From contig NZ_FMYX01000004.1 in assembly GCF_900102675.1 (NCBI RefSeq), positions 186,001 through 250,000 of the forward strand: 64,000 bases of DNA, in the 5' to 3' direction. The notes under the pieces are model-generated. The model made no database searches. It saw only the letters and a program-made list of their open reading frames with translations, and was not told the origin of the DNA. Position numbers and translations under genes: made by a program. The DNA is from Pseudomonas guariconensis. Its GTDB lineage: Bacteria > Pseudomonadota > Gammaproteobacteria > Pseudomonadales > Pseudomonadaceae. Positions 26,354 through 35,728 of this stretch are shown in pieces (position 1 is the stretch's first letter; the number at the start of each line of letters is the position of its first letter).

Positions 26354-27316
26354 TTACCCCACTTTCACCATGTGCGGGGCAACGCGCTCGCCACCCTGGT
26401 GGTCCAGGTCACGGCTCACCAGCAGCAGTACCTGGGCCGAGGCGTCGGAGACCTGGGCCTTGTAGCCGGCAATCGAGCGGGCGAAGACGTTATAGATGAC
26501 CACGGCCGGAATGGCCGCGACCAGGCCCAGGGCGGTGGCCAGCAGGGCTTCGGCGATGCCAGGGGCGACTACGGCCAGGTTGGTGGTCTGGGTCTTGGCG
26601 ATGCCGATGAAGCTATTCATGATGCCCCAGACGGTACCGAACAGACCGACGAAAGGCGCAGTGGAACCGATGGTGGCAAGCATGCCGGTGCCGGTGCTCA
26701 TGCTGCGGCCGCTGGCGGCGACCAGGCGCTCCAGGCGGAAGCTGACGCGCTCTTTGATGCCTTCCTTCTCACGGGCATTGACCGAGAGGCGCATTTCGTC
26801 CAGCGCATCATGGACCAAGGTGTGGGCCAGGGTGCCTGCCTTGTTGGCGGCGTCGCTCGCTTCCTTGAGGCTGGCTGCTTTCTTCAGCAAGGCGATTTCG
26901 CCACGCAGTCGGCGCTTGGCACCCATCAGCTCGAAGCCCTTGGCGATCCAGATGGTCCAGGTGATCAGCGAGGCGATGGCCAGGCCGATCATCACGGCTT
27001 TGACGACGACGTCGGCGTTCTTATACATGCCCCAGGGAGAAAGATCGTGTGCCATGCCCAGAGAGGTGTCTTCGACCAGGGCCTGGACGTTCTCGTCCGC
27101 AGGTGCCTGGGCATTGGGGGTAGCAGCGGGGGCCTGGGTTTCACCGGTTGGAGCCGGGGCGGCAGGTGCTGCAGCGGCAGCGGGGGCGCTGGTGGCTGCG
27201 GTGGCAGGCTCATCGGCCATGGCGGCCGGGGCCAGCACCAGGCTGAGGGTCAGCGCGGCGATGGCGCGCCATGCGCGCGACGTGGTTGGCGAAGCGGAGG
27301 ATTGTGTACGTGTCAT
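26354..27316 (-). CDS. exbB: biopolymer transport protein ExbB, with long N-terminal extension
   Basis: A 320-residue inner-membrane protein. Residues 1-35 form a signal-like segment (WRAIAALTLSLVLAPAAMA), then a periplasmic Ala/Pro-rich stretch (about 36-85) that short ExbB proteins lack, then three helices in the usual ExbB pattern (about 115-135, 215-240, 260-285). STAPFVGLFGTVWGIMNSF is the family signature. The ATG at 27316 is preferred; an earlier ATG at 27394 would add residues with no family match. Such long ExbB forms are typical of the P. putida group. It is the first gene of the exbB-exbD-tonB operon. Confidence 0.94.
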   Translation of the reverse strand: MTRTQSSASPTTSRAWRAIAALTLSLVLAPAAMADEPATAATSAPAAAAAPAAPAPTGETQAPAATPNAQAPADENVQALVEDTSLGMAHDLSPWGMYKNADVVVKAVMIGLAIASLITWTIWIAKGFELMGAKRRLRGEIALLKKAASLKEASDAANKAGTLAHTLVHDALDEMRLSVNAREKEGIKERVSFRLERLVAASGRSMSTGTGMLATIGSTAPFVGLFGTVWGIMNSFIGIAKTQTTNLAVVAPGIAEALLATALGLVAAIPAVVIYNVFARSIAGYKAQVSDASAQVLLLVSRDLDHQGGERVAPHMVKVG

Positions 27317-27396
27317 GCTGGCCGGACCTGATGAAGATAAAAAGGTGACGTTCTCCAAGGCCTCGAGGCGGGCCGAGAACAGATAGGGCGCCATTA

Positions 27397-27415
27397 TTGC
27401 AAGTAATTCTTGTTA
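27397..27415 (-). promoter_or_regulatory. candidate Fur box upstream of exbB
   Basis: On the minus strand TAACAAGAATTACTTGCAA resembles Pseudomonas Fur sites (core AGAATTAnTTGC, palindromic). It lies about 80 bases before the exbB ATG in AT-rich DNA. Iron repression of this operon is expected from the family; the site is a visual match only. Confidence 0.55.
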
Positions 27416-27507
27416 GCAGAAGTAATAAAGTTGCCTTTTTTAACCATCGTCTAGCCGCCTATCGATTAATCCGGTTAGCCTGAACCTTTGCCTGTGGAGC
27501 GATTGAA

Positions 27508-28359
27508 ATGTCCGAACCCTGCGTGATGATCGTTGGCTGCGGTGATGTAGGCGGTCGTCTAGCTCGCCAGTTGCTGGCGCTGGGCTGGCAGGTCAGTGGC
27601 TTGCGACGCTCGGTCGAGCACCTGCCTGCGGGCGTCGTGCCGATCGCCGCCGACCTCTCCGAGCCCGCGATACCGGCAGCCTGGCCCCAGCGTTCGCCCG
27701 ACTATTTGGTGTACTGCGTGGCCGCCAGCCAACACGATGAGGCGGGATACCAGGCCGCTTATGTCGACGGTCTGCGTCATGTACTCGATTGGCTAAAGGC
27801 GCGTGGACAGCAGCCCCGGCGGCTGCTGTTCGTGTCCAGCAGCAGTGTGTATGCGCAGGCGCAGGGCGAGTGGGTCGACGAAGACGCGGTGACCGAACCT
27901 CAAAGCTATTCGGGCCGCGTGATGCTGCAGGCCGAGCATTTGGCGCTGCACAGCGGGCTGCCCGCAACGCTCGTGCGCCTGACTGGCATCTATGGCCCGG
28001 GTCGGGAATGGCTGCTCAGCCAGGTGCGTCAGGGTTATCGGGTGGCCGAGGAGCCGCCGCTGTATGGCAACCGCATCCACGCCGAGGATGCGGCAGGTTT
28101 GCTGGCCTTCCTGCTCCAGGCCGACGCCCGGGACGTGGCGCTGGACGCATGCTATATCGGCGTTGATGACGACCCTGCACCCTTGGCCGAGGTAGTGGGC
28201 TGGCTGCGCCAGTACATGGGCGTGAGCGAATGGTCGGACGAGCAACGCGTTCGGCGTACCGGCAGCAAGCGCTGCAGCAATGCACGAGCACGTGCGCTGG
28301 GATGGGCGCCGCAGTATCCAAGCTACAGGGAAGGGTACACCGCGATCTTGAAAGGGTAG
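27508..28359 (+). CDS. NAD(P)-dependent epimerase/reductase, extended SDR family (YeeZ-like)
   Basis: A 283-residue Rossmann-fold protein. The cofactor loop GCGDVGGRLARQLLALG sits at residues 10-26, LLFVSSSSVYAQ near 107 contains the Ser/Tyr region, and RLTGIYGPGR near 158 is the atypical extended-SDR motif. The normal Y-x(3)-K catalytic pair is not clear, as is common in the YeeZ subgroup, so it may bind a nucleotide without the classic chemistry. The substrate is unknown. It stands alone, divergent from exbB and convergent with the lipoprotein gene. Confidence 0.78.
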   Translation: MSEPCVMIVGCGDVGGRLARQLLALGWQVSGLRRSVEHLPAGVVPIAADLSEPAIPAAWPQRSPDYLVYCVAASQHDEAGYQAAYVDGLRHVLDWLKARGQQPRRLLFVSSSSVYAQAQGEWVDEDAVTEPQSYSGRVMLQAEHLALHSGLPATLVRLTGIYGPGREWLLSQVRQGYRVAEEPPLYGNRIHAEDAAGLLAFLLQADARDVALDACYIGVDDDPAPLAEVVGWLRQYMGVSEWSDEQRVRRTGSKRCSNARARALGWAPQYPSYREGYTAILKG

Positions 28360-28416
28360 ACCGCAATCAAGGCTGCTTCTTGCAGGACCGCCTCGGGTTT
28401 TCGCAGCTAAACCCGT

Positions 28417-28462
28417 CCCACAGGCACCGTGGCGTTATCGAGGGTGCCGCGGTGCCTGTGGG
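28417..28462. repeat. REP-type hairpin between convergent genes
   Basis: CCCACAGGCACCG (28417-28429) and CGGTGCCTGTGGG (28450-28462) form a 13-bp perfect stem around a 20-base loop, with REP arms CGGGTTT and GGGAGCG on both sides. It probably ends transcription from both directions. Confidence 0.8.
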
Positions 28463-28485
28463 AGCGAGGGACTTGCGAGGTCGAA

Positions 28486-29211
28486 TCAGTCGCGCTCAAG
28501 CACCCACTGCCGGGCGCCGGGGGCCAGCTGCGGCTTTTCGTCTGGCTGGGCACGATTGACCGCTTGATGGATCTCCAGCGTGTCGCCGTCGCGCTTGAAT
28601 ATCCACGGCGCGCCTCGTTGGTTGCGCTCCAACCACAGGCTGTCGTTGTCGCCGCCCATGTCGGCGCAATCACCTGCCAGGCAGAGTGCGTAGCGATCCA
28701 GATTCGGCAGGCCGGTCACGCTGCCGTTGTCGGCGAAGCGCACCGTCGCACCCTTGCCCGGGCCCTCGACGATCTTCCACTCGCCACCCAGATAGGCGGT
28801 ATACAGGGCCTTTTCAAAACTGCCGCCAAGCGGTGTGTTGGCGGAGGCCGTCGGTACCTTCACGAAGGTCTGCTTGTTGCCGTTTTGCGAGGTGACGCGC
28901 AGTTTGTCGCCACTGAGGTCCAGTTGCTCGGTCTGGCCGCCGGTGAAGCTGGCCTGCCACTGGTCTTCCTTCGCGCTCAGGTAACCATCCACTGCCTCGA
29001 AGCCGTTGCTGTAGCTGGCTTGCTGGTTGGCGGTGTCGATTTTCCATTCGAGTACGGGCCCTTTTTTGCTCAGGGCCTGGTGCAGGCTGCTGCCGTCGGC
29101 GGCATCGATGGCGTCCTGGTTGATCCAGGTGCCGTTGTAGTCTTCAGGTTTGTGACTGGCACAGCCGCCCAGGAGCAGGGCTGCCAGTGCAAGGGGCAGG
29201 GCATGGCGCAT
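28486..29211 (-). CDS. predicted outer-membrane lipoprotein, unknown function
   Basis: A 241-residue protein with a clear lipoprotein signal: MRHALPLALAALLLGGC with Cys17 as the lipid-bearing residue and Ala after it (no Asp, so outer-membrane sorting is expected). The mature part is polar, with many Gly/Asn/Asp turns and strand-like repeats (WKIDTANQQASYSNGFEA, WKIVEGPGKGATVRF), suggesting beta-sandwich or lipocalin-like structure. I recognise no enzyme motif. It shares direction with ridA and spoT; its ATG lies 57 bases after the ridA stop. An in-frame ATG at 29271 overlaps ridA and would spoil the signal peptide. Confidence 0.75.
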   Translation of the reverse strand: MRHALPLALAALLLGGCASHKPEDYNGTWINQDAIDAADGSSLHQALSKKGPVLEWKIDTANQQASYSNGFEAVDGYLSAKEDQWQASFTGGQTEQLDLSGDKLRVTSQNGNKQTFVKVPTASANTPLGGSFEKALYTAYLGGEWKIVEGPGKGATVRFADNGSVTGLPNLDRYALCLAGDCADMGGDNDSLWLERNQRGAPWIFKRDGDTLEIHQAVNRAQPDEKPQLAPGARQWVLERD

Positions 29212-29267
29212 GGCGTAAAACCTTGGGGCAGGAAAGGTGACGGGCAGGGCGCCCGCCACCGGAGGCA

Positions 29268-29648
29268 TCACTCGATGACCAGGATCGCGTCCATCTCGAC
29301 CTGGGAGCCTTTCGGCAGAGCGGCAACGCCGATAGCGGCGCGCGCTGGGTAAGGCTGCTCGAAGTAACGACCCATGATCTCGTTGACCTTAGCGAAGTGG
29401 CTCAGGTCGGTGAGGAAGATGTTCAGCTTGACGATGTCTTTGAACGAACCGCCAGCGGCCTCGGCAACGGCCTTGAGGTTTTCGAAGACCTGGACGGTCT
29501 GGGCTTCGAAGCCTTCGACCAGTTCCATGGTTTTCGGATCCAGCGGGATCTGGCCGGACATGTAGACGGTGTTGCCGGCCTTGATCGCCTGGGAGTAGGT
29601 GCCGATGGCGGCTGGGGCCTTGTCGCTGTTGATGACGGTCTTGGTCAT
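29268..29648 (-). CDS. ridA: RidA family reactive imine/enamine deaminase
   Basis: A 126-residue protein of the YjgF/RidA family. It hydrolyses 2-aminoacrylate and similar enamines released by PLP enzymes, preventing damage to other enzymes. The family pattern is complete: [23 protein letters not shown] near 17-40 and [22 protein letters not shown] near the end, with the catalytic Arg in PARAAIGV. It follows spoT by about 20 bases, a conserved arrangement in pseudomonads. Confidence 0.93.
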   Translation of the reverse strand: MTKTVINSDKAPAAIGTYSQAIKAGNTVYMSGQIPLDPKTMELVEGFEAQTVQVFENLKAVAEAAGGSFKDIVKLNIFLTDLSHFAKVNEIMGRYFEQPYPARAAIGVAALPKGSQVEMDAILVIE

Positions 29649-29669
29649 GATGACTCCTTGGTTGACGGA

Positions 29670-31778
29670 CTACGTACGCATGCGGGTGATGCGGACCACG
29701 CCGGTCAGGGTACGCAACTTCTTGATCACGCGGGCCAGGTGCACGCGATCATGCACGCTGACCACCAGTTGGACCACGCTGATACGGCCGTCGCGTTCGT
29801 CCATGCTGATTTTTTCGATATTGCCGTCGGCGGCATTGACGCTGCTGGCCAACAAGGCGATCAGGCCGCGCTGGTGCTCCAGCTCGACACGCAGTTCGAC
29901 ATTGAACTCACCGGTGATGTCCTTGGCCCAGGAGAGCTGCACGCATTTTTCCGGGTTGTGGCGGATTTCACTGATGTTGCGGCAGTTTTCCAGGTGCACG
30001 ACCATGCCTTTGCCCGCCGACAGGTGCCCGACGATCGGGTCGCCGGGGATCGGGGTGCAGCACTTGGCGTAGCTGAGCACCAGGCCTTCGGTGCCGCGGA
30101 TGGCCAGTGGGCCTTCCGGTGCGGGCAGTTGCTCGCCTTCGGCGGACAACAGGCGGCGAGCCACAACATAGGCCATGCGATTGCCCAGGCCGATGTCTTC
30201 GAGCAGATCCTCGAGCAGTTCCAGTCGGTATTCGCTGAGAATGGACTGGATGCGCTCCGGCGGGATTTTCTCCAGGCTGCTGTCGAAACCGGTGAGCACC
30301 TTGTTCAACAGGCGTTCGCCCAGGCTGATCGACTCGGAGCGGCGTTGCTGCTTGAGTGCGTGACGAATGTGCGTACGCGCCTTGCCGGTGACCACGAAGT
30401 TGAGCCAGGCCGGATTGGGGCGTGCGCCCGGTGCGCTGACGATTTCCACTGTCGAGCCGCTTTGCAGCGGTTCGGACAACGGCGCCAGGCGGCGATTGAT
30501 GCGGCAGGCGATGCAGCTGTTGCCGACGTCGGTGTGCACTGCGTAGGCGAAGTCGACGGCGGTGGAGCCTTTGGGTAGCTCCATGATCCGGCCCTTGGGC
30601 GTGAAGACGTAGACTTCGTCCGGGAACAGATCGATCTTGACGCTCTCGATGAATTCCAGCGAGTTGCCGGCACGCTGCTGCAGTTCGAGGATGCCCTTGA
30701 CCCATTGCCGGGCGCGGGCATGGTTGCCCTTGGGCTGTTCGTCCTCGTTGGACTTGTACAGCCAGTGGGCGGCGATCCCGTTGTTGGCCATCTCTTCCAT
30801 TTCGCGAGTGCGGATCTGGATCTCGATGGGTACGCCGTGCATGCCGAACAGCGTCGTGTGCAGCGACTGGTAGCCGTTGGCCTTGGGAATCGCGATGTAG
30901 TCCTTGAAGCGACCGGGCAGCGGCTTGTACAGGTTGTGTACGGCGCCGAGCACGCGATAGCAGGTATCGACCTTGTCGACGATGATGCGGAAGGCATACA
31001 CGTCCATGATCTCGTTGAAGGCGCGGCGCTTGCCGCGCATCTTCTTGTAGATGCCATAGAGGTGTTTTTGCCGGCCGCTGACCTCGCCCTCGATGCCGTC
31101 CGCGGCCAGGCAATTGGCCAGCGACTGTTCGATCTTGGCGACGATTTCCTTGCGGTTGCCACGGGCGCTCTTGACGGCGCGATGGATGAGCGAGGAACGC
31201 ATCGGGTGCATCGCTTTGAAGCCGAGGTCTTCGAATTCCACGCGCACATTGTGCATGCCCAGGCGATTGGCGATAGGGGCGTAGATTTCGAGGGTTTCCT
31301 TGGCGATGCGTCGGCGTTTTTCGCCAGAGAGCACTTCCAGGGTGCGCATGTTGTGCAGGCGGTCGGCCAGCTTGACCAGGATCACACGGATGTCCCGGGC
31401 CATGGCCATGGCCATCTTCTGGAAGTTTTCGGCCTGGGCCTCGGCCTTGGTCTCGAAGTTCATCTGGGTCAGCTTGCTGACCCCGTCGACCAGCTCGGCG
31501 ACAGTTTCGCCAAATTGCTGGCAGAGGGCTTCCTTGGCGATGCCGGTGTCTTCGATCACATCGTGCAGCATGGCGGCCATCAGGCTTTGATGGTCCATGT
31601 GCATGTCGGCCAGGATGCTGGCCACGGCCAGCGGATGGGTCACGTAGGGCTCGCCGCTGCGGCGGCGTTGGCCATCGTGCGCCTGTTCGGCGTAGAAGTA
31701 GGCCCGGCGGACCAGATTGACCTGGTCGGGGCCGAGGTAGGTCGACAGCCGTTCGGCGAGGGCTTCTATACCCGGCAT
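29670..31778 (-). CDS. spoT: bifunctional (p)ppGpp synthetase/hydrolase SpoT
   Basis: A 702-residue enzyme controlling the stringent response alarmone. The HD hydrolase domain (about 20-190) has H72-D73 in MLHDVIEDT; the synthetase domain (about 240-350) has YKKMRGKRRAFNEIMD and PKANGYQSLHT; TGS is near 390-445 (YVFTPKGRIMELPKGSTAVD, shown to 20), then a zinc-finger-like KCCTPIPGD segment and a C-terminal ACT domain. Both catalytic regions look intact. The ATG at 31778 follows GGAGG; the longer open frame to 31982 covers the end of rpoZ. rpoZ and spoT form one unit. Confidence 0.97.
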   Translation of the reverse strand: MPGIEALAERLSTYLGPDQVNLVRRAYFYAEQAHDGQRRRSGEPYVTHPLAVASILADMHMDHQSLMAAMLHDVIEDTGIAKEALCQQFGETVAELVDGVSKLTQMNFETKAEAQAENFQKMAMAMARDIRVILVKLADRLHNMRTLEVLSGEKRRRIAKETLEIYAPIANRLGMHNVRVEFEDLGFKAMHPMRSSLIHRAVKSARGNRKEIVAKIEQSLANCLAADGIEGEVSGRQKHLYGIYKKMRGKRRAFNEIMDVYAFRIIVDKVDTCYRVLGAVHNLYKPLPGRFKDYIAIPKANGYQSLHTTLFGMHGVPIEIQIRTREMEEMANNGIAAHWLYKSNEDEQPKGNHARARQWVKGILELQQRAGNSLEFIESVKIDLFPDEVYVFTPKGRIMELPKGSTAVDFAYAVHTDVGNSCIACRINRRLAPLSEPLQSGSTVEIVSAPGARPNPAWLNFVVTGKARTHIRHALKQQRRSESISLGERLLNKVLTGFDSSLEKIPPERIQSILSEYRLELLEDLLEDIGLGNRMAYVVARRLLSAEGEQLPAPEGPLAIRGTEGLVLSYAKCCTPIPGDPIVGHLSAGKGMVVHLENCRNISEIRHNPEKCVQLSWAKDITGEFNVELRVELEHQRGLIALLASSVNAADGNIEKISMDERDGRISVVQLVVSVHDRVHLARVIKKLRTLTGVVRITRMRT

Positions 31779-31837
31779 GGGTTCACCTCCTGCCGAGGGA
31801 GAGGGCCTTGTGCCGCACGATGTCGACCGGGCATGGA

Positions 31838-32101
31838 TCAGACAGCCTCGTTGTTCTCGTCCTCGAACGCAGCGAAGACTGGATCTTCCGTTACGATCTC
31901 TTCGGCGGCGATGAACTCGGGAGTGACGATACCTTCGGCGATCTCGCGCAGGGCGACGACGGTCGGCTTGTCGTTTTCCCATGCAACGCGCGGCTCTTTG
32001 CCGCCGGTGGCCAGCTGACGGGCGCGCTTGGTCGAGAGCATGACCAGCTCAAAGCGGTTATCCACGTGTTCCAGGCAGTCTTCAACAGTTACGCGGGCCA
32101 T
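31838..32101 (-). CDS. rpoZ: RNA polymerase omega subunit RpoZ
   Basis: An 87-residue subunit that helps RNA polymerase assemble and carries a ppGpp contact. [20 protein letters not shown] at the start and [10 protein letters not shown] near 30-40 are diagnostic. The acidic tail ([15 protein letters not shown]) is typical of Pseudomonas. The ATG at 32101 is used. Its neighbour downstream is spoT, as in most gamma-proteobacteria, but upstream gmk is missing and found 5 kb away. Confidence 0.97.
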   Translation of the reverse strand: MARVTVEDCLEHVDNRFELVMLSTKRARQLATGGKEPRVAWENDKPTVVALREIAEGIVTPEFIAAEEIVTEDPVFAAFEDENNEAV

Positions 32102-32236
32102 GGTCTTCCTCAGTAGCAAATGCGTTAGCGTGCAGCCCAGAGTGGGCAGGCGGACTCGATAGTTTAAAAAATCACCAGCCAATAGGGAAGCGCTGTTTTG
32201 TCAGGTGCTGGTCTGTCGGGCCTGTATTGGCTGCTT

Positions 32237-32292
32237 CGCGGGTAAACCCACAGACACAGCGTTGTGCTTGTGGGAGCGGACTTGTTCGCGAA
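32237..32292. repeat. REP-type hairpin between LysR gene and rpoZ
   Basis: TTCGCGGGTAAACCCACA (32237-32254) faces TGTGGGAGCGGACTTGTTCG followed by CGAA (32269-32292). The arms match imperfectly. Together with a 270-base gap it separates the LysR gene from rpoZ. Confidence 0.7.
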
Positions 32293-32373
32293 AGCACCGG
32301 AACAGACACCGGCACGCTCTACCCTGACGATAACGGGATGCATAGACGGCAGACAACCCTCCTTGGCGCGTTA

Positions 32374-33246
32374 TCACAACATGGCGTCGCGCAGGCGCGG
32401 GGTGAGCTCTTCGAACAAGGTCTGTACCGAGCGCAGCGCTCGGCAGTCCGGGCGGGTCAGCAGCCACAGCTGGGTATCGCAACCGGGCAGGGGGCCGCTC
32501 AGGGCTTCAACCTCGGGCAGGGCATCGACCATGTAGTCCGGTAATGCCGCGACGCCAAGCCCGGTGCTGACCAGCTGGGCGATGGTCGACATGCTGCTGC
32601 ACTGGTAGCGTGGGTTCAAGCCAGGGTACTGCTGGTTGCGCCAGACGACTGTGGGATGGTCCTGCATCGAGTCGTCCGGGGCGATCCACGGTACGCTGTG
32701 ATGCGATTCGCCCAGCCGCTCGCGCCACTGCGCTTGGCCACAGACCACGTAGGACGTGGAGCCCAGGCAGCGGCCGACAAGGTGCTCGGGCGGTGTGTTG
32801 GTCAGGCGAAGCGCGATGTCGGCATCGCGTCGACTGAGGTTGGCGAAGGTGTTGGAGGTGCCCAGTTCCAGCGACAGGGCAGGGTAGTTCGACATGAAGT
32901 CAGCCAGCGCTGGCAGCAGCAGGCTGTGCATGACGGCTTCAGTACATGTCAGACGAACGGTACCGCTGACGACCTGTTCCCCGCTGGTCAGGGCGATGCG
33001 AGCGGCATCGAGCGCCTGCTCGGCGCGCTCGGCCTGCTCTGCCAGGGCCTGGGCGGTATCGGTGGGCAGGTAGCCTTTGCGACTCTTGACGAACAGTGCT
33101 GTGCCCAGTGCGGACTCCAGTCGGCGAATCGAGCGAAACACCGTCGAGACGTCTACTTTGAGCAGTTCGGCGGCTTTGGCCAGCGAGCGACCACGCTCCA
33201 GGGCCAGGACCAACGAAAGGTCGGCATGGGTAATCTGATATTGCAT
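32374..33246 (-). CDS. LysR-type transcriptional regulator, likely of polyamine genes
   Basis: A 290-residue LTTR. The winged helix-turn-helix lies at about 5-63 (LSLVLALERGRSLAKAAELLKVDVSTVFRSIRRLE, family pattern visible), followed by the usual two-lobe effector domain. The ATG at 33246 is chosen because the HTH begins directly; the open frame to 33426 adds an improbable sequence. It is divergent from puuA across a 209-base gap, the classic position for a regulator of that operon. Its inducer is unknown; a polyamine or gamma-glutamyl derivative is a fair guess only. Confidence 0.85.
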   Translation of the reverse strand: MQYQITHADLSLVLALERGRSLAKAAELLKVDVSTVFRSIRRLESALGTALFVKSRKGYLPTDTAQALAEQAERAEQALDAARIALTSGEQVVSGTVRLTCTEAVMHSLLLPALADFMSNYPALSLELGTSNTFANLSRRDADIALRLTNTPPEHLVGRCLGSTSYVVCGQAQWRERLGESHHSVPWIAPDDSMQDHPTVVWRNQQYPGLNPRYQCSSMSTIAQLVSTGLGVAALPDYMVDALPEVEALSGPLPGCDTQLWLLTRPDCRALRSVQTLFEELTPRLRDAML

Positions 33247-33455
33247 TGTTGCACGCTCTGCTTGCCGAAATGCCAATGTCTGTTGCGTTGAGGCCATTTT
33301 ATAGTGGAACGGCCCCCGGGAATCAATGCACACCGGGTCGCACCCTATCCCCAACGATGGGACAGTGAAAAGAACAACAGTAGCAACCATCGCCGCCCGC
33401 GAGGCGCCAGCAGTATCCCTCCACATCGCCGCCCCGAATCAAAGGATGTACAGCC

Positions 33456-34838
33456 ATGACGTCGGTAATCCCGTGCGCCAGTTCTTCCAGCGAGATGAAT
33501 GAATTCCTAGAGGCTCATCCGGACACGCAGTTCGTCGATCTGCTGATTTCCGATATGAACGGTGTGGTACGCGGCAAGCGCATCGAGCGCGCCAGCCTGC
33601 ACAAGGTATACGAGAAAGGCATCAACCTGCCGGCGTCGCTGTTCGCCCTGGATATCAACGGCTCGACCGTCGAGAGCACCGGCCTTGGCCTGGACATCGG
33701 CGATGCTGACCGCATCTGCTATCCGATCCCCGGCACTTTGTCCGACGAGCCTTGGCAGAAGCGCCCCACTGCTCAGTTGCTGATGACCATGCATGAGCTG
33801 GACGGCGCCCCATTCTTCGCCGACCCACGTGAAGTGCTGCGTCAAGTGGTCGCCAAATTCGACGAGCTGGGCCTGGATATCTGCGCAGCCTTCGAGCTCG
33901 AGTTCTACCTGATCGACCAGGACAACCTCAATGGCCGTCCGCAGCCACCGCGCTCCCCGATCTCCGGCAAGCGCCCGCAGTCGACCCAGGTGTACCTGAT
34001 CGATGATCTGGACGAGTACGCCGACTGCCTGCAAGACATGCTGGAAGCGGCCAAGGAGCAAGGCATTCCTGCCGACGCCATCGTCAAGGAAAGCGCCCCG
34101 GCCCAGTTCGAAGTCAACCTGCACCACGTGGCCGATCCGCTCAAGGCGTGTGACTACGCGATCCTGCTCAAGCGCCTGATCAAGAACATCGCCTACGACC
34201 ATGAGATGGATACCACCTTCATGGCCAAGCCCTACCCGGGCCAGGCAGGCAACGGCTTGCACGTGCACATCTCGCTGCTGGACAAGAAGACCGGCAAGAA
34301 CATCTTCGCCAACGAAGACCCGCTCAAGAGCGATGCGCTGCGCCACGCGATTGGTGGTGTGCTGGAAACCATGCCGGCATCGATGGCGTTTCTGTGCCCG
34401 AACATCAATTCCTACCGTCGCTTCGGCGCACAGTTCTATGTGCCGAACGCACCGAGCTGGGGCCTGGACAACCGCACCGTCGCCTTGCGCGTGCCCACCG
34501 ACAGCAGCGAGAACGTGCGCATCGAGCACCGCGTGGCCGGCGCGGACGCCAACCCTTACCTGATGCTCGCCGCCATTCTGGCCGGCATCCATCACGGCCT
34601 GACCAACCAGGTCGAGCCGGGTGAGCCGATCGAAGGAAACTCGTACGAGCAGCTGGAGCAGAGCCTGCCGAACAACCTGCGTGACGCCCTGCGCGCGCTG
34701 GACGACAGCGAGGTGCTCAACCAATACATCAGCCCGGACTACATCGATATCTTCGTGGCCTGCAAGGAAAGCGAGCTGGCCGAGTTCGAAGTGTCGATCT
34801 CCGACCTCGAGTACAACTGGTACCTGCACACGGTATAA
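33456..34838 (+). CDS. puuA: glutamate-putrescine ligase (gamma-glutamylpolyamine synthetase)
   Basis: A 460-residue glutamine-synthetase-family enzyme that joins glutamate to putrescine or a related amine in an ATP-dependent step, starting gamma-glutamylated breakdown. GS motifs are intact: AAFELEFYLID near 148, KESAPAQFEVNLHH near 208, GNGLHVHISLLDK near 268 and NIRIEHR-like NVRIEHRVAGADANPYL near 355. The N-terminal DLLISDMNGVVRGKRI is characteristic of PuuA-type rather than GlnA. Two ATGs are possible (33456, 33495); the upstream one gives a Ser-rich start and has no strong ribosome site, so the true start may be MNEFLEAHP. puuD follows four bases after its stop. Confidence 0.9.
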   Translation: MTSVIPCASSSSEMNEFLEAHPDTQFVDLLISDMNGVVRGKRIERASLHKVYEKGINLPASLFALDINGSTVESTGLGLDIGDADRICYPIPGTLSDEPWQKRPTAQLLMTMHELDGAPFFADPREVLRQVVAKFDELGLDICAAFELEFYLIDQDNLNGRPQPPRSPISGKRPQSTQVYLIDDLDEYADCLQDMLEAAKEQGIPADAIVKESAPAQFEVNLHHVADPLKACDYAILLKRLIKNIAYDHEMDTTFMAKPYPGQAGNGLHVHISLLDKKTGKNIFANEDPLKSDALRHAIGGVLETMPASMAFLCPNINSYRRFGAQFYVPNAPSWGLDNRTVALRVPTDSSENVRIEHRVAGADANPYLMLAAILAGIHHGLTNQVEPGEPIEGNSYEQLEQSLPNNLRDALRALDDSEVLNQYISPDYIDIFVACKESELAEFEVSISDLEYNWYLHTV

Positions 34839-34842
34839 GCCC

Positions 34843-35616
34843 ATGAGCGCAAATGCGGTCCCTCTGATCGGTGTCAGCGCCTGCCGCCAGCAGGTGGGGA
34901 AAAACTCGTCGCACACTGTGGGCGACAAGTACGTGGAGGCGGCCGGCTTTGCGGGGCTTCCGTTGATATTGCCGGCCCGCGACGGTGGCAGCGACACACA
35001 GGCGCTGCTCGCTCGGCTCGATGGCATTCTTTTTACCGGCTCACCTTCTAATGTCGAGCCGCATCATTACAATGGCGCCCCCAGCGCGGAAGGGACCCGG
35101 CACGACACCGCGCGTGACCGTCTGACCTTGCCGTTGCTGCAGGCAGCCATTGCCGCCGGTATACCGGTGTTCTGTATCTGCCGTGGTTTCCAGGAGTTGA
35201 ACGTCGCCCTCGGCGGCACCCTGCACCAGCGCGTGCAGGAACTGCCCGGCTACCTGGATCACCGAGAACCTGAGGATGCACCGCTTGAGGTGCAATACAG
35301 CCCTCGACACCCCGTCGGCGTTTCGCCGGGAGGGCTGTTCGAGCGCTTGGGCCTGGCTGCGCAGTTCGAGGTCAACTCGCTGCACAGCCAGGGCATCGAC
35401 CGTTTGGCCCCTGGCCTGCGCGTCGAGGCACGGGCCCCGGATGGCCTGATCGAAGCGGTGTCCATGCCTGATGCGCCGGGCTTCGTGCTCGGCGTGCAGT
35501 GGCACCCGGAATGGCGTTTCGCCGAAAACCCGGTCTCCCGGCGCCTGTTCCAGGCATTCCGCGAGGCCTGCATTGCCCATGCTGCACGGGAGGGTTCGCG
35601 CCAGAAAACACTCTGA
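34843..35616 (+). CDS. puuD: gamma-glutamyl-GABA hydrolase, class I glutamine amidotransferase-like
   Basis: A 257-residue peptidase C26 enzyme that cuts gamma-glutamyl-gamma-aminobutyrate into glutamate and GABA. The nucleophile is Cys113 in CICRGFQELN; the His and Glu of the triad lie in QWHPEW near 220. VSACRQQ at the start and FTGSPSNVEPHHY near 65-78 fit PuuD. The ATG at 34843 is used, four bases after puuA, although a longer frame opens inside puuA. It is in the same operon as puuA. Confidence 0.9.
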   Translation: MSANAVPLIGVSACRQQVGKNSSHTVGDKYVEAAGFAGLPLILPARDGGSDTQALLARLDGILFTGSPSNVEPHHYNGAPSAEGTRHDTARDRLTLPLLQAAIAAGIPVFCICRGFQELNVALGGTLHQRVQELPGYLDHREPEDAPLEVQYSPRHPVGVSPGGLFERLGLAAQFEVNSLHSQGIDRLAPGLRVEARAPDGLIEAVSMPDAPGFVLGVQWHPEWRFAENPVSRRLFQAFREACIAHAAREGSRQKTL

Positions 35617-35655
35617 CGTTACCCGAAGGTCTTGGATGACCCGCTCCCTGCAACA

Positions 35656-35694
35656 GCTTTCAATGAGTGAAAGCGGGCCTTGTTCGCAAGGTCC
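35656..35694 (+). promoter_or_regulatory. two adjacent hairpins between puuD and the permease gene
   Basis: GCTTTCA-ATGAG-TGAAAGC (35656-35674) and GGCCTTG-TTCG-CAAGGTCC (35676-35694; stem with one G:T pair and a UUCG loop) sit side by side. No T-run follows, so they more likely influence message stability between puuAD and the permease than terminate. Confidence 0.55.
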
Positions 35695-35728
35695 GTGAAA
35701 ACAATACCAATAGTTACGGCAAAGACTC